A DNA stretch of 64,000 nucleotides from Cristatella mucedo (taxonomy: Eukaryota > Bryozoa > Phylactolaemata > Cristatellidae). The notes under the pieces were generated by a model that made no database searches, was not told the origin of the DNA, and saw nothing but the letters and a program-made list of their open reading frames with translations. The stretch is taken from positions 156,501 through 220,500 of the forward strand of contig WPIO01000191.1 in the NCBI GenBank assembly GCA_009760855.2. Reading direction: 5' to 3'. Position numbers and translations under genes: made by a program. Position 1 is the first letter of the stretch. Every line of letters begins with the position of its first letter. Shown piece after piece: positions 52,731 to 64,000 of this stretch.

Positions 52731-53656
52731 TCATCCAGTGCTGCTGCTGCTGCCTGCAGCAGCTGCTGCACGGTACACGGTCACAGTCTGATCCATGCCC
52801 AGCACGGCTAGCACGGTCCTCTGTCCTCCGCCCAGTGACAGGCACTGAGGCCACAGCAGTCCGTGGCTGCTGTAGTAGAGGACCTGCTGTAGCACATCCC
52901 CAGTCTCTGCACAGAGTGCCCTGACACAGCTGTCTCTCCACCCACCCAAGTCTCCCTGCCACCCTCGCACAGCCATGTACAGGATGCTGCCTGCAGCACA
53001 GACGCTCCTCGCTGACTCCTCGCTGCTCAGCTCGTGTCTCCATTGTCTGTCACCTCGGTGGCTGCAGCTGTCCACTACGTGCAGCTCTCGGCCATCGTCC
53101 TGCTTCACCGTGCTGCAGCTCGCAGTGACCAGAGCAGCAGCAGTAAGAGCCACGCTGCCTATGTCATACTCTGGGCGGCTGATGTACAGCAGCCGCCCAG
53201 AGCTCAGCTGCAGCAGCCGTAAAGCTCGGCCAAAGCCCTCGGCCACAGCTAGCAGGTCACCGAGCACGGACAGCTCCCCGGGAGGCCACGGCAACTCAGC
53301 AACACGTCGTTCCTCGAGCCACGTCCTCTGCGAGTCCCCTGCAGCAGCAGAGCTGCTTCGTCTGAGCAGCAGGACGATCTGTGAGTACTCCATGCCTACA
53401 GCAGCAAGTCCGTCCTGCAGGGACCGCACTGCAATCACCCAGTCCTTCCCTCCATTGCTCCGCCTCGCAGGTTTCCAGACGCTCAGCTCTCTGCCGCTCT
53501 CACTGTATTCCAGCAGGCCGTGCTGCCCTGCAGCCAGCAGCAGATGCCCCTCTGACGTTACAGACATATCACAGCAATCGACAGGCGCCTGGATGGTGCT
53601 GGACGCCGGGTCGAAGTTCAGCGCTGGCTGCTCCTCACCTACAACGAAAGCTGCAC
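52731..53656 (-). CDS. Block 2 propeller exon (open)
   Basis: Starts after acceptor gtattcacacag at 53657 and stays open to TGA at 52731-52733. Units of 40-45 residues are visible: MSVTSEGHLLLAAGQHGLLE; SGRELSVWKPARRSNGG; WVIAVRSLQDGLAAVGME; LPWPPGELSVLGDLLAVAEG; YDIGSVALTAAALVTASCST; GRELHVVDSCSHRGDRQWRH; SVCAAGSILYMAVRGWQ; SLGGGQRTVLAVLGMDQTVT, ending in an Ala/Ser run. About six units suggest an NHL- or WD-like propeller, plausibly the substrate-binding half of a TRIM ligase. This is the only uninterrupted propeller in the window. The upstream gene is damaged. Confidence 0.75.
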
Positions 53657-54103
53657 TGTGTGAATACAGGCATAAGACTTGCTGTTTATTATCCGAGATA
53701 TAACATTCGCTATCTCTTTATATTGGCAAACGATAGCAATCTTTTGCATTACAAGCTCTATTTATGAATCTCTATTTTGCACTCTCAAGGCTCGGTGAAG
53801 GGCAGCATTGGCTGTTCCTCTACTACGGCAAGTGCTGCATTGCTGAACAGTAGAAATCTTACGCATAACTGTCACTATTTAGGTATATACATATTGTGCA
53901 GGAAGTACGAGTGAGCCACAGCTGCTACACTCGGTAAGTCCGAGTACGTTGACCGCTTTGCAGCTGCTGCCAAAAACTATGATAGATCAACAACTAATTG
54001 ATGGCATAAAAGAACAAGCAGACCTTGTGCATACCGGCTTCAATGTGGTACTACTCTGTTTGCATTAGACCATTTTCCATTGCATCACATTTATGCTGAT
54101 GCT
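53657..54103. other. Block 2 intron
   Basis: Collinear with 27863-28386: ataacattcgctatctctttatattggcaaacgatagcaatctt and gagccacagctgctacactcgg. No gene. Confidence 0.6.
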
Positions 54104-54357
54104 TTAGTGGGTCCCTGTGATTCGTCCTTGATGTGCTTATGCGTGCTGACACTGTGCATGCTGCCACTAACCACATTTGCATGCTGACCCTGTGCATGTT
54201 CACCCCTAACCATATTATTCATTTTGTTTGTTTTTCAAGCATGATTTTACTTACCATTCAATTGCATTTCACTTTACCGCAAATGTAAAGCGCCTAGAGA
54301 GAGATTAAGTTCTCTAAGGGCACTTTATCAAGTGAATTATTATTATTATTATTATTA
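54104..54357 (+). mobile_element. LINE-A tail inserted after the duplication
   Basis: ttagtgggtccctgtgattc ... hairpin agagagattaagttctct ... (ATT)n. Flanks gatgctt and tatgctt; block 1 has the empty site gctgatgcttaacttgcc at 28392. It is therefore younger than the segmental duplication. Confidence 0.85.
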
Positions 54358-54699
54358 TGCTTAACTTGCCAGCTCATGCATGGTGTTTATCTTATGTTAA
54401 GTCGTGCTTACACAATAAAATGAAGTACGATGTTTCATTGCATCCCTCTACTGTTGAGAGATGTTTGGTCTCATTTGCAGCCTTTACATTTCTGCCACAA
54501 TCTAACTACTTCTGCTTAGCTAAGGTGCTGGAACTTGACCAGAAGCTAATGAAATATTAATGATGTTAGTTATGCATGGCAGCAGCAGATCAATGCAACG
54601 AAGGAGCAGGACAGTGGGAATAGAGTTTAAAGGACTTGTTGTCTTCTTTGATTGGGCTATGAATTACAGGGCGAGATTAGTGGAGAAATGCTCAAATGA

Positions 54700-55400
54700 A
54701 AACATTGAGGTGCAGCCAGGAATCGGTCAGTGTTCTGGGGGGTGCTGTCATCGCAGGGATGGACTCCATGATCTTGTCTATCTTCTGCACAAAGAATCGA
54801 GAGAAGCGATCGGCTAGATCATCACAAGGATCAGGTAGGGAGCTAATCTAGGGGAGGCTGAGGAGATGGTTGATCGTCAACACCAGCATTTTTGGATTGG
54901 GCATCTGTGATTCAACAATGTTTTTATAGAAGCTACACTTGGCCTTTGCTAGGATTGATTGTGCGACCTACAGTAGTCATACTAAGCCTGTCAATGGACA
55001 GTCAGTCCTGCTCTTTTGTATGCTTTTTCAACCTTGAGCTTAGTAGACCTAGCTAGTTTAATGTCTGTGGCAAACAATAGGCCGTCTGGGCGAGGGCACA
55101 CAGTGCACTTAAGTCAGAGGTGCAAACTCGTAGCACATCAGCTAATGTCGTGTTGTAGCTATCTACCAATGATGACAGATCGGAGGGAAGACTGAGCAGC
55201 AGAGGCGAAGCAGATATTCTCGCACGGACGGCATCGATGACAAGGGTCTTGAGGTTTCGCGATTCACAGGTGATTTTAGAGGAGGAGGGGGCACACACTG
55301 TAGATTGAATCAGATCTGCATGTGGTCAGATAAGCAGGATTTGTTAACGATTGGCGATGACAAAGTGATGTTGTATGAGAAAACTCCATTCATAGGTTTT
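54700..55400 (-). mobile_element. LINE-A 5' region (endonuclease end to pre-RT linker)
   Basis: Minus strand: SDHMQI (end of an apurinic-type endonuclease domain, about 55310-55330), then an open ORF 55298-55053 with VDSYNTTLADVLRVC, and a further degraded linker (DPCDDLADRFSRFFVQKIDK, about 54770-54830). It is absent from the matching place in block 1 and lacks the RT part. Confidence 0.65.
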
Positions 55401-55691
55401 GCTAGAATGGTAGAACACGAGTGCTTAGTTTATTATCGTCATCAATCATCTATGCAGTGCAGGTTGATACAAGCGATACAAATATATTCAGCTAAAGCAT
55501 GCAAGAAGTCACTGAAACCCATAAAATCAAACGGTGCTATATATTGCTAGAATTTCAATTGCGAATGCTTGGTCGATACAGCACTCTAAAATGTGGTCCC
55601 TGCTCCTAATTAGAAAGTTGTTTCTCTTGACAACATTAATCAATGCCTACACAGCATAGCCTTTCCTTATAATGTTAATTAGTAGCAAACG

Positions 55692-56115
55692 ACAATAATA
55701 ATAATCATTATAATAACACACATTATAAAGCACTCTCAGGTAACTTAATCTGGTTTAGGCACTTTATATTTGCTGCAAAGGTAGCACTATCAATTGGTTA
55801 GTGGCATCGTGCTTAATAAACAACATGAATAACATCAATACCTGCACTGGATCGGCATGCAAGTGCAGCTAGTAGCAGCATGCAAGGTGTGAGCACACAT
55901 AACCACACAAAGGTCGAATCACAGGATCCTGCTAAATGCTGTGACCAATAGGCGCATTTGTAGAGTCTTTTTAAATGTGGAAAAGGGTCAGGAGATGTCG
56001 TGCAGCAAGTCGTGAGTGAGTTCCGGGCTTTGGGAGAATACGAACTAACGGCACGGTCTCCAAAGGGTTTGAGATTCTTACTACATACACAGTTAGACTC
56101 GAAAAAACGCATGTC
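55692..56115 (-). mobile_element. Old LINE-A 3' fragment (duplicate of 29369-29810)
   Basis: aataataataatcattataataacacacattataaagc with the same diverged 3' UTR and ORF end (SYSPKARNSLTTC) as block 1. Confidence 0.8.
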
Positions 56116-56458
56116 ATGATACTGTCTTATCGCAGGTACATTTCCTTAACAATTATATTTGCAACTACACGTTAATTACTTCACATAGCCATGCCAACCG
56201 AAATGTTGTCGCTACTGTCTGCAGCAATCTCCTGGGTCAGCTACAGGAATCACATTGTGAAGCCAAGGTCTCAGAAAGTCGGCGAAGTCTAATTAAAACT
56301 TCTTTTCGCTAGGTTTTTGCTATGTTTGGGTATGTATTCGGGAAGCGTCATGCGAGCAATCTTGGCAGCATTAAACAGAGCCGTACAGATTCTGAACCAG
56401 TAGCTCGGCATCAGAAAGTTATAGGCTATCAATTTGGGTCTTGATAATGTCAACTCAC

Positions 56459-56578
56459 CTGCAATATCCCCACTTCCAGCACCCTGTTTGATGGCAATAA
56501 TGTTGGCTGCGATGCGGCCAAGGCAGTCTACATAACAGAATCAATACGGCTGAAACTTCGGAACCTCGGCATGATTTG
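56459..56578 (-). pseudogene. Block 2 copy of the 120-nt exon (nonsense)
   Basis: Acceptor gctttgaccag, donor attgcag/GTGAGT. In the frame fixed by the TRIM exon it reads NHAEVPKFQPY, stop (TGA), FCYVDCLGRIAANIIAIKQG and AGSGDIA. Block 1 has a sense codon (AGA) at the stop. Confidence 0.7.
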
Positions 56579-56640
56579 CTGGTCAAAGCTGTAAGCCAGG
56601 TCAATCCACACACGGACTGCTGAACTTCGCAGACAGCTAC

Positions 56641-57727
56641 CTGTGGCCAACTTCGGAGTTCCAATCCACGAGGCGATAACTTCGTCTAGGTTTTCGGGCA
56701 GAGAGCCACTCAGCTCAACAAGCTTGCTCGCATCCGGCATCTCACTGAATGCATCCAGCTGCTTGTCTATCACATCGAGACGTGACTGCACGGGCACCTG
56801 CCGGCCTAGCAAATCAGGGGCATCAGCCACGTCTGTGAGGCAGCTAATAAAATCACAGGCATGCTGTACCGACTGGTGCAGCTGCTCGGCCAGACTTTGC
56901 AGAACGATAGCGCTGCCTTCGAGCTGGTCATAGCAGTCCTTGAGCTTGCTCTCAGAATCATCAAAACGTTGGCTCAGAGCATCCACTGCATACTTCTTTT
57001 TGGTCCTCAGCTCGTCCAGATGAATGGCACGAGCCGATTGGATGTCCTTGACCAGACTCCTTGGCTTTAGTAGCAGCTCAGACTTGGTAAGCACACGTTC
57101 AAGCAGATTCTGCATGCTCTCTCTTGAGTCCTTCGTAAGTGTTTCAGCTCTCGGTCGGTTCATGAGCTGAGGTGTCGAGTGTCCCGAAATCTCGCACTGC
57201 ATGGCACAGTCAGTGCACTTTGCTTGCTTGCAGTCGAAGCACAGCAGATCAAGCGGCTTCACGTGCTGCATGCACAGCTGCTGCCCTGCAGCTTGAAGCA
57301 ATTCGTTCCAGTTCCTGATCTGTTCAAGTGCAATGGTCGCATGACTCGGATTGTATCGGTTATGGTCACGTAAGCAACCTGAGCACAAGGAGCTCTGGCA
57401 CTGCTTGCACCAGACGTCTGCTAGATCGTCCGGTTTGCCATCCTCTCTGCAGGCACTGCACTTATCTGCATCTTGCAGGGCTTTGTAACGTCTCACCAAC
57501 TCGGTGACAAAGCCGTTTTGTTGCATCGTTGAACTGATGTCGGTGAATACGTCACAAGTAAGACAGCACATGTTGTTTGAGCCCTCGGGTGTGACAGCAC
57601 GGTCAGCACAGCTACTGCAGCAGCTGTGCAAGCATCGCAGCAGTAGTGGCTGCTCTGCCAGTTGTTTGCAGGCGATGCAAGATAGCACGCCTTTGTATAG
57701 GCTGGGCTCTGGAAGCTGCTGTGCCAT
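56641..57727 (-). CDS. TRIM-like RING/B-box/coiled-coil exon, block 2
   Basis: Open from ATG at 57727-57725 to donor gccacag/GTAGCT at 56641 (1087 nt, phase 1). The RING has CIAC, CLHSCCSSCADRAV and CLTC. B-boxes read KCSACREDG...CKQC...CSGC and CMQH...CFDC...CTDC. The coiled coil has ELRTKKKYAVDALSQRFDDS. Compared with block 1 it has three extra residues in the RING (CADRAVT versus CAVT) and scattered substitutions. An acceptor ctttcttcag again precedes the ATG. The open frame is striking given the damage downstream, and a short TRIM-only product could still be made. Confidence 0.85.
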
Positions 57728-58039
57728 GGCTAACCTGAAGAAAGTACAAGGAAAATAGGGCTGACAGATTAGCAACATACAATTTCGGCGACAGAAACAA
57801 CATTCAATAATACCGATGAAACACGACAACTTGTAGAGCAGAAAAACTCCTCACCCTATACTGCCTGACATCAAATCAATTGTAGAGCAGACACAGTCTC
57901 ACAAAAGAATGACTGATGTACAAAGACAAATGTGACTAAATTATCTTTTAGGAGATGCCACTTGATCGTGGTATCTGGCTTGCTGTGGCAGTTGGGATAA
58001 CATAATCTGGGCTTCGTCAGCACTTGTTGGGTTTCTCCA

Positions 58040-58580
58040 AAGAATGTCTTAATGTAAGAGTAAATTTGCAGCCTACTACTAAGTTTGCAGAAGTTAAAAA
58101 GATAATTATGGGCAGACTTGACTGCGAAGATGACGTGGTCATTCACCTGAAGATCGTCGTGGAGCGAGATACCGAGACGTAATGCTGATTTTACATTGGA
58201 CGTGCGGACCGAGCCCATTTGGTATGGTAAGTTGTTTAGTTTTGTTTTCATAAACATAGCACCTCCGTCCTTTACTGCTTATTAGACATGATTGTCTTTC
58301 AAATGGAGAAACGTGGCTGCAGTACATTTGGTGGTCAAAATTAAAAAGGAGGTGACACTATGAGGCGATGCAAGGTAAAACGTGATCAGTGCCGAGGTAC
58401 AGCAGTTTGCCATCTGCATAGAACCGATAGCATAGCTTGCTTGTAGCCACTAGACCGGCGAGAGAACTTTGAATTAGCTTGCAAAATGAGGTCAGTTAAA
58501 GATCATGCATGTGACACACAAAAGGCCAATTGGACGACTGCTGGGACTTTGATGCTCACTGCACATATTTCCTATACGAA
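58040..58580 (-). mobile_element. LINE-C reverse-transcriptase fragment, block 2
   Basis: Minus: SALRLGISLHDDLQVNDHVI then AVKSAHNYLFNFCKLSSRL (RT thumb-type region), and further upstream a degraded YADGKLLYLGTDH-like RT motif. Parallel to 32790-33370. Confidence 0.6.
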
Positions 58581-58599
58581 GCTACTGCGATATAAAATA

Positions 58600-58905
58600 A
58601 CTAAGGAATAAACAATTAAACAGCCTCATTCGTATAGCCACCGAAGAGCCTTAAGTTGGTCCATGCATTCGTGACATCCCGTCTCGACTTCTGCAACTCA
58701 CTGCTCGCTGGCCTACCGGCATGTGCGATCAGTCGATTGCAGCTGGTGCAAAATGTAAAGCGCCTAGAAAGAGATTAAGTTCTCTGAGGGCGCTTTATCA
58801 AGTACATTATTATTATTATTAGTAGTAGTAGTAGTAGTAGCCATCATCACCGCTTGCAGTTGGCAATAATGGATCGCCCTCTGCAGGAGAAAGGACCTTG
58901 ACATT
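58600..58905 (-). mobile_element. SINE-2 fragment interrupted by LINE-A
   Basis: SINE-2 body on minus (58618-58653 and 58845-58905), interrupted by LINE-A pieces in plus (tggtccatgcattcgtgacatcccgtctcgac to the tail and (ATT)n at 58806-58820, then tag repeats). Same composite as 33395-33745, but with the LINE tail kept. Confidence 0.7.
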
Positions 58906-60723
58906 TCTTGCACTGAGTCGGTGACATTTGTGTAGACTCACACGTGCTCAGAAGTACTTGCTTATCAATTGCACGAATCAGGTAGCTCATAGCTGGTTGA
59001 CGTAAGTAATAATACGAAAAAAGCTGTGAAAACAACCAGTGTAGCTAACAGACAGACTCTACCTGAGTCTGTATTTGTCCTGGCGATTACTAGCTGCGAT
59101 GAAGACGAGGCAGTGAGTCATTAGATTTTTGCAGACCCGAACCCGGACCAAATCATTTCCACCTCGCCTATGAAAGATTTTCTATAAATGTCAACGCGAG
59201 ATGCTTTAAATGGTCGTGCCAGGTATGCTAAATGACTGTACTGGGAGTTGATGCACTAAGTCAGAGTTTTTCTCAAGCGACCACCTCATTCACAATGCAT
59301 GCAGCAGCAGATGAGCTTTCTTTGGTGGCTATTTCCCCAACTGCCAACGAAGAAGATATGAAAGCACCTAACTGGTCTAGGAGTCTTGAGACGCTGGATC
59401 CGTTGGCACGGTTGATTAGATTGAATGCCATAAGTTCCGACTTCGTAAGTTCCTGAACAAAAAATACGGGCAAAAAAACTCGTGTTTGGACAACACCTTC
59501 TAAAGTAATACTGACATCAATACAAGCCTTCGCCGACAGGCCGACCCGAAATGGTTGAGCACCTCCGAAAATCGCAGACCCTGCGCAAGGTTTCACCCAT
59601 ACCCTATGCGACAGGTGACGTCCAGCGCCAACTCGCTAGCAGGTATAGAGCAGCTTGCGCTCAGCCCTAGAACTCACCGACCGTCAGAGCTTTACTCAAG
59701 CTCAGGCTCACGGTCTAGGAGCTGGCTGATCGGAAGTCCCGGCTTACATTGGCTACTCCATATGCGATCGGTTCTAATTTCGCTATTTATAAATATATAT
59801 ATATATATTTATTTATTTATTTATTTTTATTTATATATATGTATCGTAATATATTAGGTATATACTTATATATCCGTAGCTCCTTGCTCGTGATCGAGGT
59901 TCGGCCATCAAGCTCGTAGTCCTCAATCGCGGGTTTGTACAATCGAAACTGCCTGGGTGGTCAGGTAGCAACTGGATTTGTTGACATAAGCAAATGGTTT
60001 TGTTCAAAGTATCGATATAATTTTATAATTATTTGCTCTGGCAATCTCCGGCTAATGAGTTTCCTTTCTGGAGGATTTGCTTGCCCTATTCCGGCACCGG
60101 TCTCCCACGGCTGCCCGGATGTCGTATTTGCCAGTTAGATAGGGATGACGGGACTGCATTCCAATGAAACTTTTTTTGTCGCAGGATTTCTTTCGCTTTT
60201 TGGTGAAATGCGGAGGATTGCTGTACTGGACTGTGCCTCAATCGGTCGATAGCAGTGGATTTCCTTAGAAATTGGCCCACGGAGTAACTCGGTATTTTAT
60301 GGGTCAGCATGCAAGAGAATGACAGAGGAAATTTTGGAAGTTATCCCCCAACCCAATAGGAGTTAAGCCCCTCAAAACACATTTATTGATATTTCTCAAA
60401 TAATAATTGACCAACAGGCATGAAAATTTTAAAAAATACCGAGGGCACTATTAGCTATCTTTTGATATAACCATAGTACCACTTTGACATTCTGACGACC
60501 TGTAAAAGTCAAGGTCATATTTTTGCTCCGGTATATCCCTTCGGTTTTATTCAAACAGATTCATTACAATGCATTGCAGAACTATGTTAAACCTCTCAAA
60601 AATAAAAAACACCTTTTTCAGGCTGGGATTCTTCTAAAAAGTAAATAAAAATTGAGGTGACGTTTAAAAAACTATATTAATCAGAAAAGTGTCGATTGTG
60701 TGACTTTACAGGACACTGGCGCT
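58906..60723. other. Duplicated segment and spacer, no gene recognised
   Basis: 58906-60490 is collinear with 33746-35790. An AT-rich (TTTA/TATA) stretch occupies 59790-59870. No supportable ORF. Confidence 0.5.
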
Positions 60724-60901
60724 ATAATAATAATAAGAAGAAGAAGAATCCATTTGATAGAGTGCCCTCAGAGAACTTAATCTCTTTTTAGGCGCTTTAC
60801 ATTTACTGCAAGGTGAAATGCAATTGAATAGTAAGTAAAATCATGCTTGAAAAACAAACAAAATGAATAATATGGTTAGGGGTGATATGCACAGGGTCAG
60901 C
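60724..60901 (-). mobile_element. LINE-A tail fragment
   Basis: aataataataagaagaag (tail on minus), then gagtgccctcagagaacttaatctctttttaggcgctttac and the adjoining 3' UTR. Confidence 0.85.
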
Positions 60902-61324
60902 TATACTAACTTCACATACAACAAAACTTGAGCAATCCTGGGTAAAAAAAAGTAAACTAGAGCATGTATACCAAATTTTAAGTCGATATGGTAATAGATA
61001 ACCAAGCTGCGATATCTCAAACTGGAAAGCTTAACTGTTCAGGAAGCACAGACAAAGTTCCCAGCTCATCGCTCAACCAGCTGGCAGAATAAACCTTGCA
61101 ACGGGATGTATTGTATCTTCCTATGTAACTCCACAAATTCATAAACTCTATTTGGGTGTTACGCAGGAGAGTTTTGTATAGCGAACTCACAGCCTAAGCC
61201 GGTTTCGGAACAAATTCGGTAGCCAACAGACTTCGTCTCACGCAACAAAAAGAAAGTGGGAAGTATAGCAGAGTCAGAAGAGCAGTTGAGGTAGCCAGTA
61301 TCGTGAAAGTAGCAGCTTAGGACC

Positions 61325-61925
61325 GCTGAAAAGGATTAGCCATAATCGGCAGCAGCAGAGTAGCTGTCGTTGCGTAGGAATTGTGGAAGCGAGTTCCACA
61401 GTCTAGGACCTGCAGAGCTAAAGCCGTTGCCGCCAGCGGTCTGAAACTGGTGCAGCGATTCAGCTAGGTACGAAGGAGCCCAGCCATGGCGAGTCGTGTA
61501 GGTCAGCGTAAGAACTTTGCTGTGTATCCGTTGCTCAACCACCATTTATCCTAGCTCTTTTAGCAAAGGAGGCACGTGCTCAAACCTCTGGGACTTGAAG
61601 ACTAGCCTTGCAGCCATATTACTCACAGTCAGCTAGCTGCAGTGGCCTAGTTGCTTTCTTTGGCAGCGCAGGCAAAAGGGAATTACAATGATCGCGCCGA
61701 GAAAGAAATAAGCAGCTAAATAGTTAAATTCTCTAAAAGCCAATGTGGAAGGCAGCTCTTAATTTTTGATAGGGATGTGACGTGATGGCTAGCTGCAGAT
61801 GCAGTCTTCTGAATGAAGCTTCGAAAAATTAGGCAGCTGTCGAAAACACCTAAATTTTGAGCACGTAGTGATGGTCGCACAGTAGCATCACCTATTAGAA
61901 GAGCAAAGCCTTTTAATCCAGCCAC
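61325..61925 (-). mobile_element. LINE-B fragment, copy 2
   Basis: Minus: RPSLRAQNLGVFDSCLIFRS (RT thumb region, about 61820-61880), then MVVEQRIHSKVLTLTYTTRH, APSYLAESL and SSAGPRLWNSLPQFLRND (61336-61545). Stops and shifts occur between pieces. Confidence 0.75.
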
Positions 61926-62689
61926 GTGCTTAGGGTGGGTGTCCTATGAGCAGCAATCCGGTTGTACCATGATGTCAAAAACCCCACAACCGTCATAAAC
62001 TGTTGCTAATACCGTCAATATATCTTTCTGGTGGATCATATATTTCACACAATTATACATTTCAAGTTTATCGGATCAGTATTATTGGATATATGAGACG
62101 TAAGCATGGTAGCCAAGGTAGTCGCAATAGCTTCCAGACAGCCGGCAGTCAAACCACGCTGGCAGTCAAACCACCCGGGCGCCTGACCCGCTTTCGCCAA
62201 TACAAATCTCAAGCTGATTCCAAGTGAACGCCGTGCTAGGTCCATCCCCAAGTCACCACGCTGACCGGCCACCGGACTTCTTGGCCTCGTGGATTATGGC
62301 CCCTACAGGAACCAGTTCAACAATCCCATCATTGAGTAGGCCCAGCGGTAAGGGACTCCGTTAGTTACTGCGGCCGGCAGCAGTAAATTCTCAATAAATG
62401 ATCCCTAATGATTGCCTACTTGCCAAACAATAATCACTTCCGGTTTCTGAGCTGATGTAAACATACCAATGTAAACATGTTCTGCCAAGTAAATAAGGAA
62501 TGGGCCTTGAAATACCGTTTGCAGCCAGTTGCTATGGGCGGGGCGAGGAAGCGGAGCCGGGACAAGGCTTCGGCCGGTAGGGTTCACGCTTTTATGATCT
62601 GGTTATACTACTAGTAGGACGTTCGATCTCGAGGCTTCGTGACATTTTTTTAAATTTAACGTATTTGTCGTAGTTTGAAGTTGTGTTCT
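61926..62689. other. Spacer, nothing recognised
   Basis: No supportable ORF or repeat match. Confidence 0.35.
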
Positions 62690-62930
62690 GCGGGTCCCTT
62701 TAGGGCTGAGTACCTTATATTTATAAAGTTCACTGCGAACGCTCTGTTCCGGCTGTCAGGTTTTAAAAAAAAAACCTGTTGAGCTCGACGTACCACTTCC
62801 GGTTTAAGTATGTCTTACAAAATAAGTGTATACCATGTTCTGTTCATCTGTCAAACTCCACAATTTGGGATTACATTTATAACTGGTTTGTCTTTTTACT
62901 GGCAGATTTCCAAAAAACTGAACGTTGTTG
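62690..62930 (+). repeat. Interspersed repeat R, copy 4
   Basis: gggctgagtaccttatatttat, gttgagctcgacgtaccacttccggtttaagtatgtcttac, taccatgttctgttcatctgtc and ttgggattacatttataactggtttgtc, collinear with the other copies. Confidence 0.75.
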
Positions 62931-63101
62931 ACCATTTTCCAAGAAGTCCACAGGATTTCATCCGCTTTTTGGTGGAATGCAGAGGATTCCTGCATTGGCT
63001 GCAGGTGCTTCAGTCGGTCGATAGCTATGATATGGTTAAGCAAGAAATAGGGAAATCGGCTGCACTGAAACATTGCGAATTAAATAAATGGATGAGTAAA
63101 T

Positions 63102-63900
63102 GACAGCCAATTGAGAATGATACTTTAAAAGCTGATTTTTAAACGCGATTTCAATGCTGATTCACATATTTTCAAGCAGAAGACTGTGAGCAAATGAAAT
63201 CGCAGGAATGTCCCGCACCTACGTCCAACTATACTATTTTTGATCCATGCTATGTCCTCCTGCCTCATTCGAAACTATTCATAAACGCAGCTCTGTCTCG
63301 GCTGGATCATTGTAATTCCCTTTTGGCTGGGCTACCGAAGACAGCCATGAGGCCACTGCAGCTGGCTATGAATATTGCTGCAAGGCCAGTGGGCAAATCT
63401 CAGAGGTTTGATCACCATGTCTCCTTTGCTGAAAGAGCTTGGATGGCTGCCGATTGATCAAAAGATACAGATGAAAGTTCTCACACTGACCAATTAGGCC
63501 CGCCACAGCTTGGCTCGTTTATATCTAGCTGAAATGCCACTCTAGTTGCAGGTTCCTCTCGCCCTCAGGCCTTGTATTGAAGATAAATGAGCTGTTCCAA
63601 GCCTCCGCTAAAAGAATCTTGGCGACAAAAGCTTTTACTCTACTGTTCCTAGATTGTGGAACTCACTTCCACAATTGTTAGGCAAGGACATCAAATCTCC
63701 TGCTGCCTAATATGGTACATCCTGTCCAGTGGTCCTGAGCTGCCACTTCCTTGCTACTTTTATCAGCCAAGGCCAAATGCAGTAGGCGTCACCAAGCTTT
63801 CGCGGGGCCCTCTTACGGTCCAGTGGTCCTGAGCTGCCACTTCGTTGCTACTAACTCAACCGCTCTTTTAACTCACTAAAGCTTCTCGCTTTCTTTTTAT
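63102..63900 (+). mobile_element. LINE-B fragment, copy 3
   Basis: Collinear with 36350-37070. Plus: INAALSRLDHCNSLLAGLPK, MRPLQLAMNIAARPVGKSQR (63194-63457), then decayed thumb sequence and LWNSLPQLLGK-like end (about 63650-63690). It contains an internal ~34-base direct repeat (63727-63760 and 63819-63852) bracketing ~58 extra bases. Confidence 0.75.
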
Positions 63901-64000
63901 TGTGCGAGATGAAGGCTATTGGCTGCCGAATGAGTGCCGAATGCCTCCACCGCGGGGTAAAGACATTATTCCCCTTCGACGTTTCTCTCCGAACATTTGC

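Overview
This looks like a repeat-rich window from an invertebrate animal nuclear genome. The genes have GT-AG introns and AATAAA poly(A) signals. Transposons, microsatellites and minisatellites are abundant, and the gene families are animal-type: TRIM-like RING/B-box proteins, an RNF14-like RBR ubiquitin ligase and an LRR/LRRCT protein. The clade cannot be fixed from sequence alone. Apart from a few RNA-processing signals, almost every recognisable gene here is broken or belongs to a mobile element.

The main theme is a minus-strand family of TRIM-like genes, present in several decayed paralogous blocks. The gene can be modelled as: a long exon (RING, two B-boxes, coiled coil); a 120-nt exon; a 55-nt exon; and a last exon of about 1 kb that looks like a six-bladed NHL/WD-like propeller, followed by AATAAA. 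The exon phases fit (1, then 2). Block 0 (about 6.7-11.4 kb) has lost its TRIM exon to a LINE. Block 1 (about 26.7-32.5 kb) keeps all four exons but has an 8-bp frameshifting insertion in the propeller. Block 2 (about 52.5-57.7 kb) has intact TRIM and propeller exons but a stop in the 120-nt exon, and lacks the 55-nt exon. Blocks 1 and 2 lie in a larger duplicated segment (about 25-35.8 kb and 51-60.5 kb). More propeller pieces lie at 24.9-25.7 and 51.0-51.4 kb, and a stray 120-nt exon copy lies at 14.7 kb.

A degraded Polinton/Maverick is scattered over the left third. The C-terminal half of a protein-primed DNA polymerase B with small ORFs is at 1-2.5 kb. The N-terminal half is at 14.9-16.1 kb. 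AT-rich virus-like ORF relics occur at 17.8-18.2 and 19.1-20.6 kb, and possibly at 37.5-38.5 kb. The 18.2-20.6 kb interval is best explained as an inversion: undoing it joins two LINE halves and also two Polinton pieces in one reading frame.

From 40.0 to 46.6 kb (minus strand) lies an RNF14-like RWD/RING-IBR-RING gene in pieces. A 3.65-kb hAT element (with a decayed GTF2IRD2/ZBED-type transposase) sits in it, no IBR exon is recognisable, and there is one in-frame TGA and one frameshift.

The rest is mostly repeats. There is a major L2/CR1-like LINE (LINE-A, more than 15 copies or fragments) with an (ATT)n tail, and two further LINE groups (B and C). There are two tRNA-derived SINEs; SINE-1 shares its 3' end with LINE-A. 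There is a non-coding interspersed repeat (R), a candidate solo LTR, a 405-bp insertion, and long simple repeats including a purine-only tract of about 980 bp.
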